Below, in pieces: positions 54,056 through 63,157 of a DNA stretch of 64,000 bases. Numbering within the stretch: the stretch's first letter is position 1; each line of letters begins with the position of its first letter. The notes beneath the pieces were generated by a model, which did not search any database, had not been told where the DNA came from, and worked only from the letters and a program-made list of their open reading frames with translations. The position numbers and the translations under genes are program-made. This stretch comes from Fusobacterium sp. IOR10 (lineage in GTDB: Bacteria; Fusobacteriota; Fusobacteriia; Fusobacteriales; Fusobacteriaceae). The stretch covers positions 1-64,000 of the forward strand of contig NZ_WJWY01000006.1 of assembly GCF_010367435.1 (NCBI RefSeq), in the 5' to 3' direction.

Positions 54056-54835
54056 ATGGAAACAATTTTCTTTGATTTTTCAATTGGTAAATTTTTATTT
54101 TTAAGTGTAGCTTGTTTCATTGGAGCCTTTATAGATGCCATAGCTGGGGGAGGGGGAATAATAACTGTTCCTGCCTATATACTTTCAGGTATGCCAATAC
54201 ATTTTGCTCTGGGAACTAATAAGTTTACTTCTGTTTTTTTAGGTTTAGGAAGTTCCCTTAAATATTTTTATTCTGGAAAAGTTAATTTTTCAATTATAAA
54301 ATATACATCAGTTGCTGCTTTTTTTTCCTCTCTTCTTGGAGTTTATACAGTTAGTAAAATAGACGACAAGTTTTTAGAACCACTAGTTATGATTCTTTTA
54401 ATCCTTCTTACTGTTTATGTAATTTTCAATAAAAGGCTTGGATTTGAAAATACATTTAAATATTTGGATATGAAAACTAATATTATTGGATTAATTGCAA
54501 CCTTTATAATTAGTTTTTACATTGGATTTTTTGGACCTGGAGGAGGATCATTTTTATTATTTGCATATGTAAAAATCTATGGTTTTGATTTTATAAGTGC
54601 ATCTGCAAATGTTAAAGCTACAACTTTCTTTGCTGCTATTGCAGCAGTTCTTGGATTTATAATTTTAGGAAAGATTATATATATTTATGCTATTCCCTTA
54701 AGCTTTGTAATGTTTATAGGAGGGCAACTGGGAGCTAAGTTTGCTATAAAAAATGGTGCCTCTGTAGTTAGACCTGTATTTATAAGTATTTCAATTTTAA
54801 CTGTTGGGAAAATGATATTTGATAAATTCATATAA
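54056..54835 (+). CDS. TSUP (TauE/SafE) family permease
   Basis: This is a membrane protein of about 259 residues with eight helices. The family signature GAFIDAIAGGGGIITVPAYILSGMPIHFALGTNKFTS (GGGGIITVPAYILSG core) is present in the first half and GFFGPGGGSFLLFAYV in the second. Members move sulfite, thiosulfate, sulfoacetate or other small sulfur compounds. It is followed by a TudS-like desulfidase, which makes sulfur-compound transport plausible. ATG 54056 after AGGTG is preferred to GTG 54047. Confidence 0.88.
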   Translation: METIFFDFSIGKFLFLSVACFIGAFIDAIAGGGGIITVPAYILSGMPIHFALGTNKFTSVFLGLGSSLKYFYSGKVNFSIIKYTSVAAFFSSLLGVYTVSKIDDKFLEPLVMILLILLTVYVIFNKRLGFENTFKYLDMKTNIIGLIATFIISFYIGFFGPGGGSFLLFAYVKIYGFDFISASANVKATTFFAAIAAVLGFIILGKIIYIYAIPLSFVMFIGGQLGAKFAIKNGASVVRPVFISISILTVGKMIFDKFI

Positions 54836-54860
54836 AATTTGACTTTTAAAAAATTAGAAG

Positions 54861-54888
54861 GTAAGCTTATATTAAAGAAACTATAAGC
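54861..54888 (+). other. Hairpin between the TSUP and TudS-like genes
   Basis: GCTTATA and TATAAGC arms with a ten-base AT-rich loop lie between the two genes. No U-run follows, so a terminator is doubtful. It may be an RNA processing site or an operator. Confidence 0.3.
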
Positions 54889-54917
54889 ATCCCATTTAAT
54901 TTTTAGAAGGAGGAAAT

Positions 54918-55820
54918 ATGGATTTAAAGTTAGAAGAAAAAATAAATATTGGTATTTCTGCTTGTCAAATAGGGGCAAAGGTTAGATATAATGTTAAAGG
55001 ATACGATATGCTCGGATATTTAGATAGGGAAAAATCAGATTATATTTGGCATCCTGTATGTCCTGAGGTTATGGCTGGACTTGGGGTTCCAAGATATCCA
55101 ATAAGAATAATTGGAGGAAATGGTTTTGATGTTCTAAATGGAATAGCAGAAATTAAAAATAGAAGAGGGAAACGTTTAACAAAAGAGCTTTTAAGTGGCT
55201 CAAAAGCCTGTTTAGAAACTTTAAAGGCTGGAAATGTAGAAGTGTTTATATATATGGAAGGTAGTCCAAGCTGTGGAGTATACAGAACAACATTGAAAAA
55301 TAAAAGATTAGGACATCCCCCTGGATTATTTGGAGCTATGCTATTAAATGAAGAAATATTCTTAATTCCATCATCAGATCTTCAAAGTCCAGTAAAATGG
55401 TGGGATTCTAGAAGAAGACTTCAAGCCTTTGTTTGGTTGAAAAGACAAGATATAAAGGAAGCAAAGGATATTTATGAAGCATGGCATTTTTTGAAATTTT
55501 TATGCCAAGAATTGGATAATGAATGGGCTAGGAATTTTGGTCGGAAAATAGGTGATTTAACAAACTATGACCTTCAAGAAATTAAAAAAGAGATTTTATT
55601 TTGTTTGAGGAAACCTTCTTCATTGGAAAGAATTATGGGTAGTCTTAAGAAAAATTATTCATTCTTAAGAAAGAAATTTGATCTTTCCTTAGATGCTGAT
55701 TTTGATGATGTAAGAGGTATGACAAGAATCGCTGAAAAAATGTTGCTTTTAGAAAGACTGTTAAAGAAAGAAGAATATTTATTTGGGACAGCTCCAATTG
55801 ATTATAAACCACCAAGATAA
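54918..55820 (+). CDS. TudS-like (DUF523) desulfidase with long C-terminal extension
   Basis: This is a 300-residue protein. The first 160 or so residues are DUF523/TudS, with cluster cysteines C16 (GISACQIGAKVRY), C48 (HPVCPEVMAGLGVPR) and C119 (GSPSCGVYR). TudS enzymes use a [4Fe-4S] cluster to remove sulfur from 2-thiouracil and related thio compounds. Residues 165-300 are an Arg/Lys/Leu-rich helical extension starting WWDSRRRLQAFVWLKRQ, absent from minimal TudS and not recognised. GGAGG precedes the ATG. It lies downstream of a TSUP permease and ends at a terminator. Confidence 0.85.
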   Translation: MDLKLEEKINIGISACQIGAKVRYNVKGYDMLGYLDREKSDYIWHPVCPEVMAGLGVPRYPIRIIGGNGFDVLNGIAEIKNRRGKRLTKELLSGSKACLETLKAGNVEVFIYMEGSPSCGVYRTTLKNKRLGHPPGLFGAMLLNEEIFLIPSSDLQSPVKWWDSRRRLQAFVWLKRQDIKEAKDIYEAWHFLKFLCQELDNEWARNFGRKIGDLTNYDLQEIKKEILFCLRKPSSLERIMGSLKKNYSFLRKKFDLSLDADFDDVRGMTRIAEKMLLLERLLKKEEYLFGTAPIDYKPPR

Positions 55821-55852
55821 AAAAAGGTAGCATCAAAATGATGCTACCTTTT
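55821..55852. terminator. Bidirectional terminator after the TudS-like gene
   Basis: GGTAGCATC/GATGCTACC forms a nine-bp perfect stem with a five-base loop, flanked by A5 and T4. It also ends the convergent DUF2249 gene. Confidence 0.9.
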
Positions 55853-55856
55853 ATAA

Positions 55857-56558
55857 TTAAACTGTTTTTACATCTGGATTTTTTTCTCCAAATAATTCAA
55901 CTAATTTTTCCATGATTTCTTTTCTACTTCTTCCTAGTCCCTCTTCCTTCTTTATAAACTTATAAGTTTTAAATAAAGTAGATGGACCTATTTCTGATGA
56001 AAAATATCCAATTCCTTGATTCCAAGCAAATAGAGAAAATAATTCATCTAATTCTTCTGTTTTAAGACCTATTGAGTAAGCCTTTACAAGTTCCCTTGTA
56101 GCTTGTCTATATCTTCCTGCTCCAACTGCATTTGATAAAGAAAGTAATAACTTTGTTTTTAAATCAATTGCAGGATTTTCCTTTTCCCAAATAAACTCCC
56201 AAAAATTAACAACTTTATCTGCAAGTCTACTATCAATTTCCTTATAATTAAGAATTGAAGTTGGTTTAAAGGGCATATCTCCACTTTTTTGACTCATTTC
56301 CTTTTTAGTTATTCTAAAGAAATATGTTTTATATTCATCTTCACTTATTTTTTCTGTATAGTGTTCATAACCTAAAGCTTCATAAGCTTTGTATAGAGGT
56401 TTTGGTTCAAAGGATTGAATAACTGCAATTCCTTCTCCAACTTCCTTTGATTCACCTTTTTTCAACATACCTGGTAAAAAATTATTACTTGCTTTTCTTA
56501 CATCTATAACTTCAAAACTATCAGCCTTATTCATCCAAACTTTTCTTTCTTTTTCCAT
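55857..56558 (-). CDS. DUF2249 protein with carboxymuconolactone-decarboxylase-like C-terminus
   Basis: This is a protein of about 233 residues. Residues 10-95 match DUF2249: FEVIDVRKASNNFLPGMLKKGESKEVGEGIAV...SFEPKPLYKAYEALGYEHYTEK. Residues 120-230 form an all-helical AhpD/CMD-like domain (LLLSLSNAVGAGRYRQATRELVKAYSIGLKTEEL) in which the usual redox CxxC is absent, so peroxidase activity is not expected. ATG 56558 follows AAGGATGG and is preferred to ATG 56570. Function is unknown; DUF2249 often accompanies nitrogen-oxide and redox genes in other genomes. Confidence 0.78.
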   Translation of the reverse strand: MEKERKVWMNKADSFEVIDVRKASNNFLPGMLKKGESKEVGEGIAVIQSFEPKPLYKAYEALGYEHYTEKISEDEYKTYFFRITKKEMSQKSGDMPFKPTSILNYKEIDSRLADKVVNFWEFIWEKENPAIDLKTKLLLSLSNAVGAGRYRQATRELVKAYSIGLKTEELDELFSLFAWNQGIGYFSSEIGPSTLFKTYKFIKKEEGLGRSRKEIMEKLVELFGEKNPDVKTV

Positions 56559-56651
56559 AATATCTACCATCCTTATAATTAATTTATTTATATTTCATAA
56601 TGTAATTATAAGCTTTTTTCTATAAATTAGATGTTGCTAGGGCAACAGTTT

Positions 56652-57836
56652 TTATATAATCTCATCTTTTAATAACTTTTTAATTTCATCTTCATTATAT
56701 CCAAGTTTTACTAAAACTTCCTTAGTGTGATAACCAAGTGGATAACCACTTTTAGAATATTTAACAGGACATTTTGATAATTTTATAGGAGAGCCCATTT
56801 GTTTTATTTTTAAATCATTATCATTTGAAATGTTTACTTCCACAACCATTTCCCTAGCTTTAATTTGATCATCTTCCATTAAAGCTTCTTTCATATTTAA
56901 AACAGGTTCAACACACACATCTTTTCCTTTAAATACATCCATCCACTCACTGAGAGTTTTTCCCTTTAATGTATTTTTTATAATTTCTTTTATTTCTAGA
57001 ATATTTTCTAATGTAATTTCCTTTTCAATTAATTGAGGAAGCTCTATGCATTTACAAAAATTCCTCCAAAATTTAGGTTCCAAAGCTCCAACACTTAAAT
57101 ATCTATCATCTTTAGTTTTATAAAAATCATAAATATCTCCACCATTTAATCTAGTTTCTTCCCTTTTAGATTCTATTCCTGTGGCTAAAAAACTTGCCCC
57201 TTCCATTGCGTGAAATGGAATTAAGCCATCTAACATTGAAACATCAATGTATTGCCCTTCCCCTGTGTTATTCCTATAATTTACAGCAGCAAGAATTCCA
57301 ACAACAGAATGAAGAGATCCAACTCCCATATCAGCTATTTGCATATTAGTTAAAACAGGGCCAGTTGATTTTCTACCAGAATAAGACATGTTTCCACTTC
57401 TAGCAAGATAATTAATATCATGACCTGCATTATTTTTCATAGGACCACTTTGACCATAACCTGTGAGAGAACAATAAATTAATTTTGGATTAATTTTCCT
57501 TAAAGTTTCATAATCAAGACCTAATTTTTTCATAACTCCAGGTCTAAACTGTTCCAATAAAATATCATATTCTAAAATTAATTTTTTAATTATATTTTTC
57601 CCCTCTTCTGATTTTAAATTTAAAAACATATTTTTTTTATTTCTTCCTAGCCAAGCTTGGTTTGCAGATAAGTTACTTCCTTTAATAAATGGAGGATAGT
57701 CAGCTACTATATCACCTCTAGTGGGAGAACTTATTTTTAAAACTTCAGCACCTAAATCTGCCAACATTAAAGTTGCATAGGGTCCTGGTAGCAATGTTGA
57801 AAAATCTAGTATTTTTAATCCAGTTAAAGCACCCAT
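56652..57836 (-). CDS. CaiB/BaiF-type family III CoA-transferase
   Basis: This 394-residue family III CoA-transferase has the N-terminal LDFSTLLPGPYATLMLADLGAEVLKI, LGRNKKNMFLNLKSEEG, SLTGYGQSGPM and the catalytic aspartate in ADMGVGSLHSVVG. The closest subtype looks like alpha-methylacyl-CoA racemase or CaiB; the sequence does not decide which acid is used. The ribosome site AAAGGAAGTGA lies directly behind the iadA terminator, so there is no ordinary space for a promoter (see the nested promoter). Confidence 0.9.
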   Translation of the reverse strand: MGALTGLKILDFSTLLPGPYATLMLADLGAEVLKISSPTRGDIVADYPPFIKGSNLSANQAWLGRNKKNMFLNLKSEEGKNIIKKLILEYDILLEQFRPGVMKKLGLDYETLRKINPKLIYCSLTGYGQSGPMKNNAGHDINYLARSGNMSYSGRKSTGPVLTNMQIADMGVGSLHSVVGILAAVNYRNNTGEGQYIDVSMLDGLIPFHAMEGASFLATGIESKREETRLNGGDIYDFYKTKDDRYLSVGALEPKFWRNFCKCIELPQLIEKEITLENILEIKEIIKNTLKGKTLSEWMDVFKGKDVCVEPVLNMKEALMEDDQIKAREMVVEVNISNDNDLKIKQMGSPIKLSKCPVKYSKSGYPLGYHTKEVLVKLGYNEDEIKKLLKDEII

Positions 57837-57853
57837 ATCTTCACTTCCTTTCT

Positions 57854-57896
57854 AAAAAAATTCACTCTACTTCATTATATCATAAAGTAGAGTGAA
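57854..57896 (-). terminator. Terminator of iadA with a promoter in its loop
   Basis: TTCACTCTACTT/AAGTAGAGTGAA forms a perfect 12-bp stem, followed on the minus strand by seven T's, immediately after the iadA stop. The 12-base loop carries TGATATAAT, an extended -10 (hexamer at 57874-57879), suitable for starting the caiB transcript inside the 3' arm. Confidence 0.9.
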
Positions 57897-57900
57897 TCCA

Positions 57901-59052
57901 TTATTTTTCGTAAGTGCCCTTAACAACTATTTTTTTATTTTCCATCATTATTTTACCATTGCTTATAACAAAATCCAAATCTAGATTTTCATCTAATATA
58001 AGTACATCTGCAAAATATTCCTCTTTAATATAACCTCTGTTCTTTGAAATACCAATGGCTGTGGCAACATTGGATGTTCCAAATTTTATGGAAGTTTCCA
58101 AAGGGAAAATATTATTTTTTACTAATTCTATAATTTTATTTAAAACAGCGTCACATTTAGATGCTCCTATTTCTATCATTTTCCCAGAGGCATCATAGTT
58201 TGACCAGCTTCCATTTCCATCAGAAGTTAAAGTTATCTTTGAAAAATCACTGTTATTTTCCTTTAATACATTGAAAAGATCAGGTAGTTTCATTATATTC
58301 CCATTATCATCAGCAGTAATATCTATATACCCTCCTAATTTATTGAATTTTATACAATCATAGAATAATTCCTTTTTTCTTCCAACATGTGTAGGCCTAA
58401 AATGATTAATTGGAATATCTGAATTTTCTAGAATTTCAAATATAGGCTGTATGGATCTTACTCCATCTCCCATATGTAAAGTAACATATCCTGCTTTTCC
58501 AGAAAGCATTCCTCCAACCCTTGCTTCAGTAACAAGTCTTCCTAATTCATGATTGTTAATTAATGATGATCTATGATCAGAAAGGGCTATTTTAATCCCT
58601 ATTACTTCCTCTATAAACATAATATCTTTTTTTACATTTCCTGTTAAATTAGGTGAAGGAAATTCATATCCCCCTGTTAGACAATAGGCATTTATTCCCT
58701 CTTCCTTTAGAGCCTTTGTTTTTGCAACTAAATTCTCCATACTTCTAGTAAGACAATCTGTTCCAAGTAGTCCTACTACAGTTGTTATTCCCCCTTTAAC
58801 TAAGTCAGAAAGATTAACCTCAGGAACTCTAGTTTTAAAACTTCCTTCTCCCCCTCCACCAGTAACATGAATGTGTTGATCCATTATCCCTGGAATTAGC
58901 TTCTTTCCTTTTCCATTAATTGTTTTTAAGTTTTTTAAATTATAGGAAATATCTTCACCTATCTCTATAATTTTATCATTACATATTAATACATCCCTTT
59001 CCCCTATATAATCAGGAGAATAGATGTCTATATTTTTTATAAGTATGAACAT
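57901..59052 (-). CDS. iadA: Isoaspartyl (beta-aspartyl) dipeptidase
   Basis: This 383-residue binuclear-metal amidohydrolase cleaves beta-aspartyl dipeptides formed by protein ageing. It has the HxH metal motif in IPGIMDQHIHVTGGGGEGSF (MDQHIHVTGGGGEGSF core), substrate-loop TCL-type residues GLLGTDCLTRS, LHMGDGVRS, NHFRPTHVGR with further metal histidines, and the catalytic Asp in TLTSDGNGSWSNYD. Length matches E. coli IadA. It is encoded seven bases after nhaC in the same transcript, downstream of the sigma-54 promoter. It releases aspartate that a fermenter can use. Confidence 0.94.
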   Translation of the reverse strand: MFILIKNIDIYSPDYIGERDVLICNDKIIEIGEDISYNLKNLKTINGKGKKLIPGIMDQHIHVTGGGGEGSFKTRVPEVNLSDLVKGGITTVVGLLGTDCLTRSMENLVAKTKALKEEGINAYCLTGGYEFPSPNLTGNVKKDIMFIEEVIGIKIALSDHRSSLINNHELGRLVTEARVGGMLSGKAGYVTLHMGDGVRSIQPIFEILENSDIPINHFRPTHVGRKKELFYDCIKFNKLGGYIDITADDNGNIMKLPDLFNVLKENNSDFSKITLTSDGNGSWSNYDASGKMIEIGASKCDAVLNKIIELVKNNIFPLETSIKFGTSNVATAIGISKNRGYIKEEYFADVLILDENLDLDFVISNGKIMMENKKIVVKGTYEK

Positions 59053-59058
59053 CCCTCT

Positions 59059-60510
59059 CTATTCCTCCTCTGTAATATTTAATTTTTTCATATATGTTTC
59101 TTGTTCTTCTTTGGATAATTTTGCTATACCAATACCAGTGAAAGCTAAAATTATTGCTATAACTATTCCTAAATAGTTTAATATTGCCCAAGGAGCATAG
59201 GAAAAAGTTGAAACTCCAAGTGTTGCAGTCATATAGGCTCCTGCTGCAGACCAAGGAACCAATGGAACTAATACAGTACCTGAATCTTCAAGTGTTCTTG
59301 ATAAGTTTTTAGGATGTAACCCTCTTCTAACATATGTAGCTTGAAATAATTCACCAGGTATAAGTATTGTTAAATAAGAACTTCCTGTAACAAAGGCCAT
59401 TGTGAAACATGATAAAATAGTAGAGTTAATTATACCAGCTGTTGTTTTTACTCTAGAAAGTATTTCTCCTAATACAACATCTAACATTCCTGAAACACTT
59501 ATAATTCCAGCAAAACCCATAGCACAAAATATTAATACTGTAGTTCCTGTAACAGATACTACTCCACCTCTATTTATTAATCTAATTACATCTGGCATAA
59601 CAGTTCCTTGAAAACCTGTCATATTAATATTGAAACCTTTAACTAAAGCAGCAAAACCATTTTTCAAAGTAAACCCTTGAACTATAACCCCTAAAACTAC
59701 TGAAAACAAACTTGTTCCAAGCATAGTTGGAATAGATGGCCATTTTTTAACTGAACCAATTATAATTAATAAAACTGGAAGTATTAATATTATATTCCAA
59801 CTGAACATATTGTCAAGTTGAGATAATAACATTGTAACTTTTTCAGGAGTTGCAACTTCACCAGTTGCCTTTAATCCAACAAATAAATAAATAACAATTG
59901 AAATTAAAGCTGCTGGTATTGTTGTATAAAGCATATGTCTTATATGTTCATATAATTCACTTCCTGCAGCTATTGGAGCAAGATTTGTAGTATCTGAAAG
60001 AGGTGATAATTTATCTCCAAAATAAGCTCCTGCAACAATGGCACCTGCTGTGGCAGGTAATGAAACTCCAAGACCTCCAGCTATTCCCATAAGAGCAACA
60101 CCTATAGTTCCTGCACTTCCCCAAGAAGTTCCTGTAACTGTTGAAACTAAAGCTGTTATTAGAAAAGATGTTACAAGTAAAAATCTTGGATTTACAATTT
60201 GAACACCATAGTATATAATCATTGGAACTGTTCCTGAGAACATCCAAGAACCAATTAATAATCCAACACTCCATAATATTAATGTGGCTGGCATTGCCTT
60301 TCCAATTTTATCAATAATTGCTTCTTGCATTTCTTCCCAAGTATAGCCCAATCTTAAAGCTAATATTCCTGCAACAAAGGCAGATAAAATCAGAATAGGC
60401 TCTGTTCTAAATCTTAAATATCCATATCCTATAGATAGGGCTAAAATCATAAATACAATTGGAAATAATCCCTCTTTAACCGTTGGTTTTCTTTTTACAT
60501 TTTTCTTCAT
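59059..60510 (-). CDS. nhaC: NhaC-family Na+/H+ antiporter
   Basis: This 483-residue membrane protein has 11-12 helices and NhaC motifs: VSTVTGTSWGSAGTIGVALMGIA (TGTSWGSAGTIG core), IVAGAYFGDKLSPLSDTTNLAP and later LVPLVPWSAAGAYMTATLGV. Members exchange sodium for protons or, in the MleN branch, couple Na+/H+ to organic acid exchange such as malate/lactate. Because it is co-expressed with IadA, an aspartyl-dipeptide or amino-acid-related transport role is possible (inference). GGAGGG precedes the ATG. A -24/-12 promoter lies about 40 bases upstream. Confidence 0.92.
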   Translation of the reverse strand: MKKNVKRKPTVKEGLFPIVFMILALSIGYGYLRFRTEPILILSAFVAGILALRLGYTWEEMQEAIIDKIGKAMPATLILWSVGLLIGSWMFSGTVPMIIYYGVQIVNPRFLLVTSFLITALVSTVTGTSWGSAGTIGVALMGIAGGLGVSLPATAGAIVAGAYFGDKLSPLSDTTNLAPIAAGSELYEHIRHMLYTTIPAALISIVIYLFVGLKATGEVATPEKVTMLLSQLDNMFSWNIILILPVLLIIIGSVKKWPSIPTMLGTSLFSVVLGVIVQGFTLKNGFAALVKGFNINMTGFQGTVMPDVIRLINRGGVVSVTGTTVLIFCAMGFAGIISVSGMLDVVLGEILSRVKTTAGIINSTILSCFTMAFVTGSSYLTILIPGELFQATYVRRGLHPKNLSRTLEDSGTVLVPLVPWSAAGAYMTATLGVSTFSYAPWAILNYLGIVIAIILAFTGIGIAKLSKEEQETYMKKLNITEEE

Positions 60511-60545
60511 ATATTCCCTCCATAAACTTTATTGTAGTATTAAAA

Positions 60546-60562
60546 AGCAATTTCAATGCCAA
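60546..60562 (-). promoter_or_regulatory. Sigma-54 (-24/-12) promoter of nhaC-iadA
   Basis: The minus strand reads TTGGCATTGAAATTGCT. It has the invariant GG and GC at exactly ten-base separation and matches TGGCACG-N4-TTGCT except at two positions. The predicted start is near 60535, about 25 bases before the nhaC ATG. A sigma-54 activator gene is divergent from it. Confidence 0.85.
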
Positions 60563-60584
60563 AGCTTTTATTTTCTTCATTGGA

Positions 60585-60599
60585 ACATAAAACCTATGT
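60585..60599. promoter_or_regulatory. Candidate activator-binding inverted repeat
   Basis: ACATA-AAACC-TATGT forms a short inverted repeat about 25 bases upstream of the -24 element. Enhancer sites for sigma-54 activators usually lie further upstream, so this is only a candidate. Confidence 0.25.
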
Positions 60600-60716
60600 A
60601 TTTTCTATTTTAAAACACAAAGCTAAAATAAAATTTTTAATAAAAATCATATATTTTAAATTTATTTATGTTATACTAATACAACACCAAAATATATCCA
60701 AAACAAAGGAGAAATT

Positions 60717-62660
60717 ATGAAAGTTATAACGTTAATAGCAGGAACTTATGTAACTAAAATCAATCTATTAAAACAACTTAAAGATTTATTGTTTGAAGAT
60801 GTTATTATTAATGGATATTCTTTGGATGAGATTGGAGAAAATGAAATTAATGGAGATTTAATAGTTTTCTCAAGCAATTATACATTTGAAAAGGTAAAGA
60901 AAAGAAAAATAAGTTTCCAATTAAAAAATTCAATTGTTGCTAAGAGAACAATAAATTATAACAATATTGATATTTTGTTCAATATAAAAGACAGAAATGA
61001 AGTTATTTTTGTAAATGACTCTAGGGAATCCACATATGAAGCTCTTACATCATTGGAAGAAATAGGTATAAAGCACATTAAATTCATACCCTATTATCCT
61101 GAAAAATCAGGAATTATTAAAAAATTTAAAATTGCAGTAACTCCAGGGGAAGTGGACAAGGTACCACCCTTTGTTGAAAAAATATATGATATAGGATCTA
61201 GATTAATTGAAATGGAAACTTTAATATTAATATTAAATAAGTTGGACTTATTCTCTTTAAATAGTAGTAGAATATCAAATAATTTTCTAAATAAAATAGT
61301 AAAATTAAATGAAGAAAAGCATAGGACCATGAGAAAAGAAAAGGAGAAGAGGGATAGTTTATTTAACATTATAGACACCCTTGATAAAAATTATATTATT
61401 TTCTATAAGGATGAACTGCAAGAGTTTTCCTTTGAAAATGATATTGTAAAACATATAAAATTACAAATTAAATATGAAAATTCTAAAAAATACTTAAAAC
61501 AAGGGGAAATACTGGAATTTTTAAAGGATAAAAATAACTTTTCAAAGACAGCATTAATAAACAACAGTAAATTTATTTTAAAAAAGAATATATTTAACAA
61601 ATTCACATATATAAGCATATATAAGGAAGACATGCATTTGGAATCAAATTTTAAAGGTAAGTATTTTCTAAATCATATAATTGGGGAATCTGAAAAAATA
61701 GTTAGTTTAAAAAATAAGATAGAAAAATTATCCAAAAGTGAAATAACTGTTTTGCTAGAAGGGGAAACAGGAACAGGGAAGGAACTTTTTGCATCTGCTA
61801 TACATAATTCTTCAAGTAGAAAAAATAATCCATTTATTCCTATTAATTTTTCATCATTAAATGAAACTATTATAGAAAGTGAACTTTTTGGCTATGAAAA
61901 GGGAGCCTTTACTGGAGCAAGTCCAAAGGGGAAAAAGGGATTCTTTGAACTTGCTCAAGGGGGGACAATATTCCTTGATGAAATAGGGGATATAAGTTTA
62001 AAGATACAGTCAAGACTCCTTAGAGTTTTAGAAGAAAAGGAAATAGTGAGAATAGGAGGAGAGAAAATAATTCCAATAGATATTAGAATTATAGGAGCTA
62101 CAAACAAGGATATTTATCAAATGTGCAAGGAGAACAGATTCAGGAAGGATTTATACTATAGATTGAGAAGCGGATACCTAAGAATACCTCCCCTAAGGGA
62201 AAGGAAAGAGGATATTGAAACTATTATAGAAGACTTCCTAGTTAAAAATTCCTATGAAAACTATGAAATTTCAAAGAAGGCTATGGATTTTTTAAAAAAT
62301 TATCCATGGGAGGGAAATGTAAGGGAATTAATAAATACAATATCTTACGCTATACTTTTAAGTGATTCTAATTTAATAACCATAGACACCTTAATGGAAA
62401 ATGATTTTCTAAAAGATAAGATAAAATGTGGAAAAGAAAAAAGAATTTTCAATAGGGAAGAAATAAAAAAAGATATATTAAATATTATAAAGGATCACTG
62501 TATTAAGGAAGTTTCCATAGGAAGAACTAAGATATTCAAAATTCTAAAGAACACATACAACATAAGTGAGTATAAAGTTAGAAAATTAATAGATGAGCTA
62601 AAGGAAGAGGGAAGAGTGGAACAGGGGAAAAAAAGCCAAGGTATTAGATATATCAATTAA
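60717..62660 (+). CDS. Sigma-54-dependent transcriptional activator
   Basis: This 647-residue regulator has an N-terminal sensory region (1-310) without a receiver domain. It resembles the input part of PrpR-like proteins only loosely, and its signal is unknown. The AAA+ domain is intact: Walker A GETGTGKE (about 347-354), GAFTGA (about 396-401), Walker [13 protein letters not shown] and arginine fingers in FRKDLYYRL. The C-terminus (about 590-647) is not Fis-type but looks like a winged helix: [33 protein letters not shown]. It is divergent from nhaC-iadA, which has a -24/-12 promoter, and is therefore its likely activator. Confidence 0.93.
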   Translation: MKVITLIAGTYVTKINLLKQLKDLLFEDVIINGYSLDEIGENEINGDLIVFSSNYTFEKVKKRKISFQLKNSIVAKRTINYNNIDILFNIKDRNEVIFVNDSRESTYEALTSLEEIGIKHIKFIPYYPEKSGIIKKFKIAVTPGEVDKVPPFVEKIYDIGSRLIEMETLILILNKLDLFSLNSSRISNNFLNKIVKLNEEKHRTMRKEKEKRDSLFNIIDTLDKNYIIFYKDELQEFSFENDIVKHIKLQIKYENSKKYLKQGEILEFLKDKNNFSKTALINNSKFILKKNIFNKFTYISIYKEDMHLESNFKGKYFLNHIIGESEKIVSLKNKIEKLSKSEITVLLEGETGTGKELFASAIHNSSSRKNNPFIPINFSSLNETIIESELFGYEKGAFTGASPKGKKGFFELAQGGTIFLDEIGDISLKIQSRLLRVLEEKEIVRIGGEKIIPIDIRIIGATNKDIYQMCKENRFRKDLYYRLRSGYLRIPPLRERKEDIETIIEDFLVKNSYENYEISKKAMDFLKNYPWEGNVRELINTISYAILLSDSNLITIDTLMENDFLKDKIKCGKEKRIFNREEIKKDILNIIKDHCIKEVSIGRTKIFKILKNTYNISEYKVRKLIDELKEEGRVEQGKKSQGIRYIN

Positions 62661-62664
62661 AAAA

Positions 62665-62693
62665 TTGACAAAAAATCAAAAATATAGTACAAT
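62665..62693 (+). promoter_or_regulatory. Promoter of yjdM
   Basis: Perfect TTGACA (62665) and TACAAT (62688) are separated by exactly 17 bp, placed in the gap after the sigma-54 activator gene. GGAGGGAG then precedes the ATG at 62728. Confidence 0.88.
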
Positions 62694-62727
62694 GTCCAAA
62701 CATATATTAATTTATTGGAGGGAGATA

Positions 62728-63066
62728 ATGAAAATAATACCAAATTGCCCTGAATGTGATTCAGCTTACACTTATAAAGATGGAAATTTATTTGTTTGTC
62801 CTGAATGTGCTTATGAGTGGACTGAAGAAAATGTTGAAGAAGAGATCAATGAGAAAATTTATAAAGATGCTAATGGAAATGTACTGTGTGATGGAAACTC
62901 TGTAACAATCATAAAAGATTTGAAAATTGGTGGAGGTTCTGGAGTTATTAAAAGAGGAACTAAAGTGAAAAATATAAAACTTACTGATGGGGATCATGAT
63001 ATTGATTGTAAAATACCAGGTTTTGGGCCAATGCAATTAAAAACATCTGTTGTTAAAAAAGGTTAA
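62728..63066 (+). CDS. yjdM: YjdM/PhnA-type zinc-ribbon protein
   Basis: This 112-residue protein has an N-terminal zinc ribbon (C7, C10, C24, C27; [13 protein letters not shown]...[10 protein letters not shown]) and a C-terminal YjdM/PhnA domain with [34 protein letters not shown] and the late [18 protein letters not shown]. It was once linked to alkylphosphonate use, but its role is not established. The longer frame begins at the -35 of its own promoter; ATG 62728 is chosen. It is a single-gene unit with its own promoter and terminator. Confidence 0.93.
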   Translation: MKIIPNCPECDSAYTYKDGNLFVCPECAYEWTEENVEEEINEKIYKDANGNVLCDGNSVTIIKDLKIGGGSGVIKRGTKVKNIKLTDGDHDIDCKIPGFGPMQLKTSVVKKG

Positions 63067-63067
63067 T

Positions 63068-63097
63068 AAAAAAAGGCATTATATGCCTTTTTTTATT
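63068..63097. terminator. Terminator after yjdM
   Basis: AAAAAAAGGCAT-TAT-ATGCCTTTTTTT forms a 12-bp perfect hairpin with a T-run. Confidence 0.93.
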
Positions 63098-63157
63098 TTT
63101 TTCAATTGATTCTTGATATTAGGTAGGAAGTATACTAAAATATAGTAGAGGTGTTAT

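Noticed and set aside
60011-60274. Cysteine/tryptophan-rich 87-codon minus-strand frame
   Set aside because: It lies in another frame inside nhaC, whose membrane motifs are intact. The odd composition is a frame shadow.
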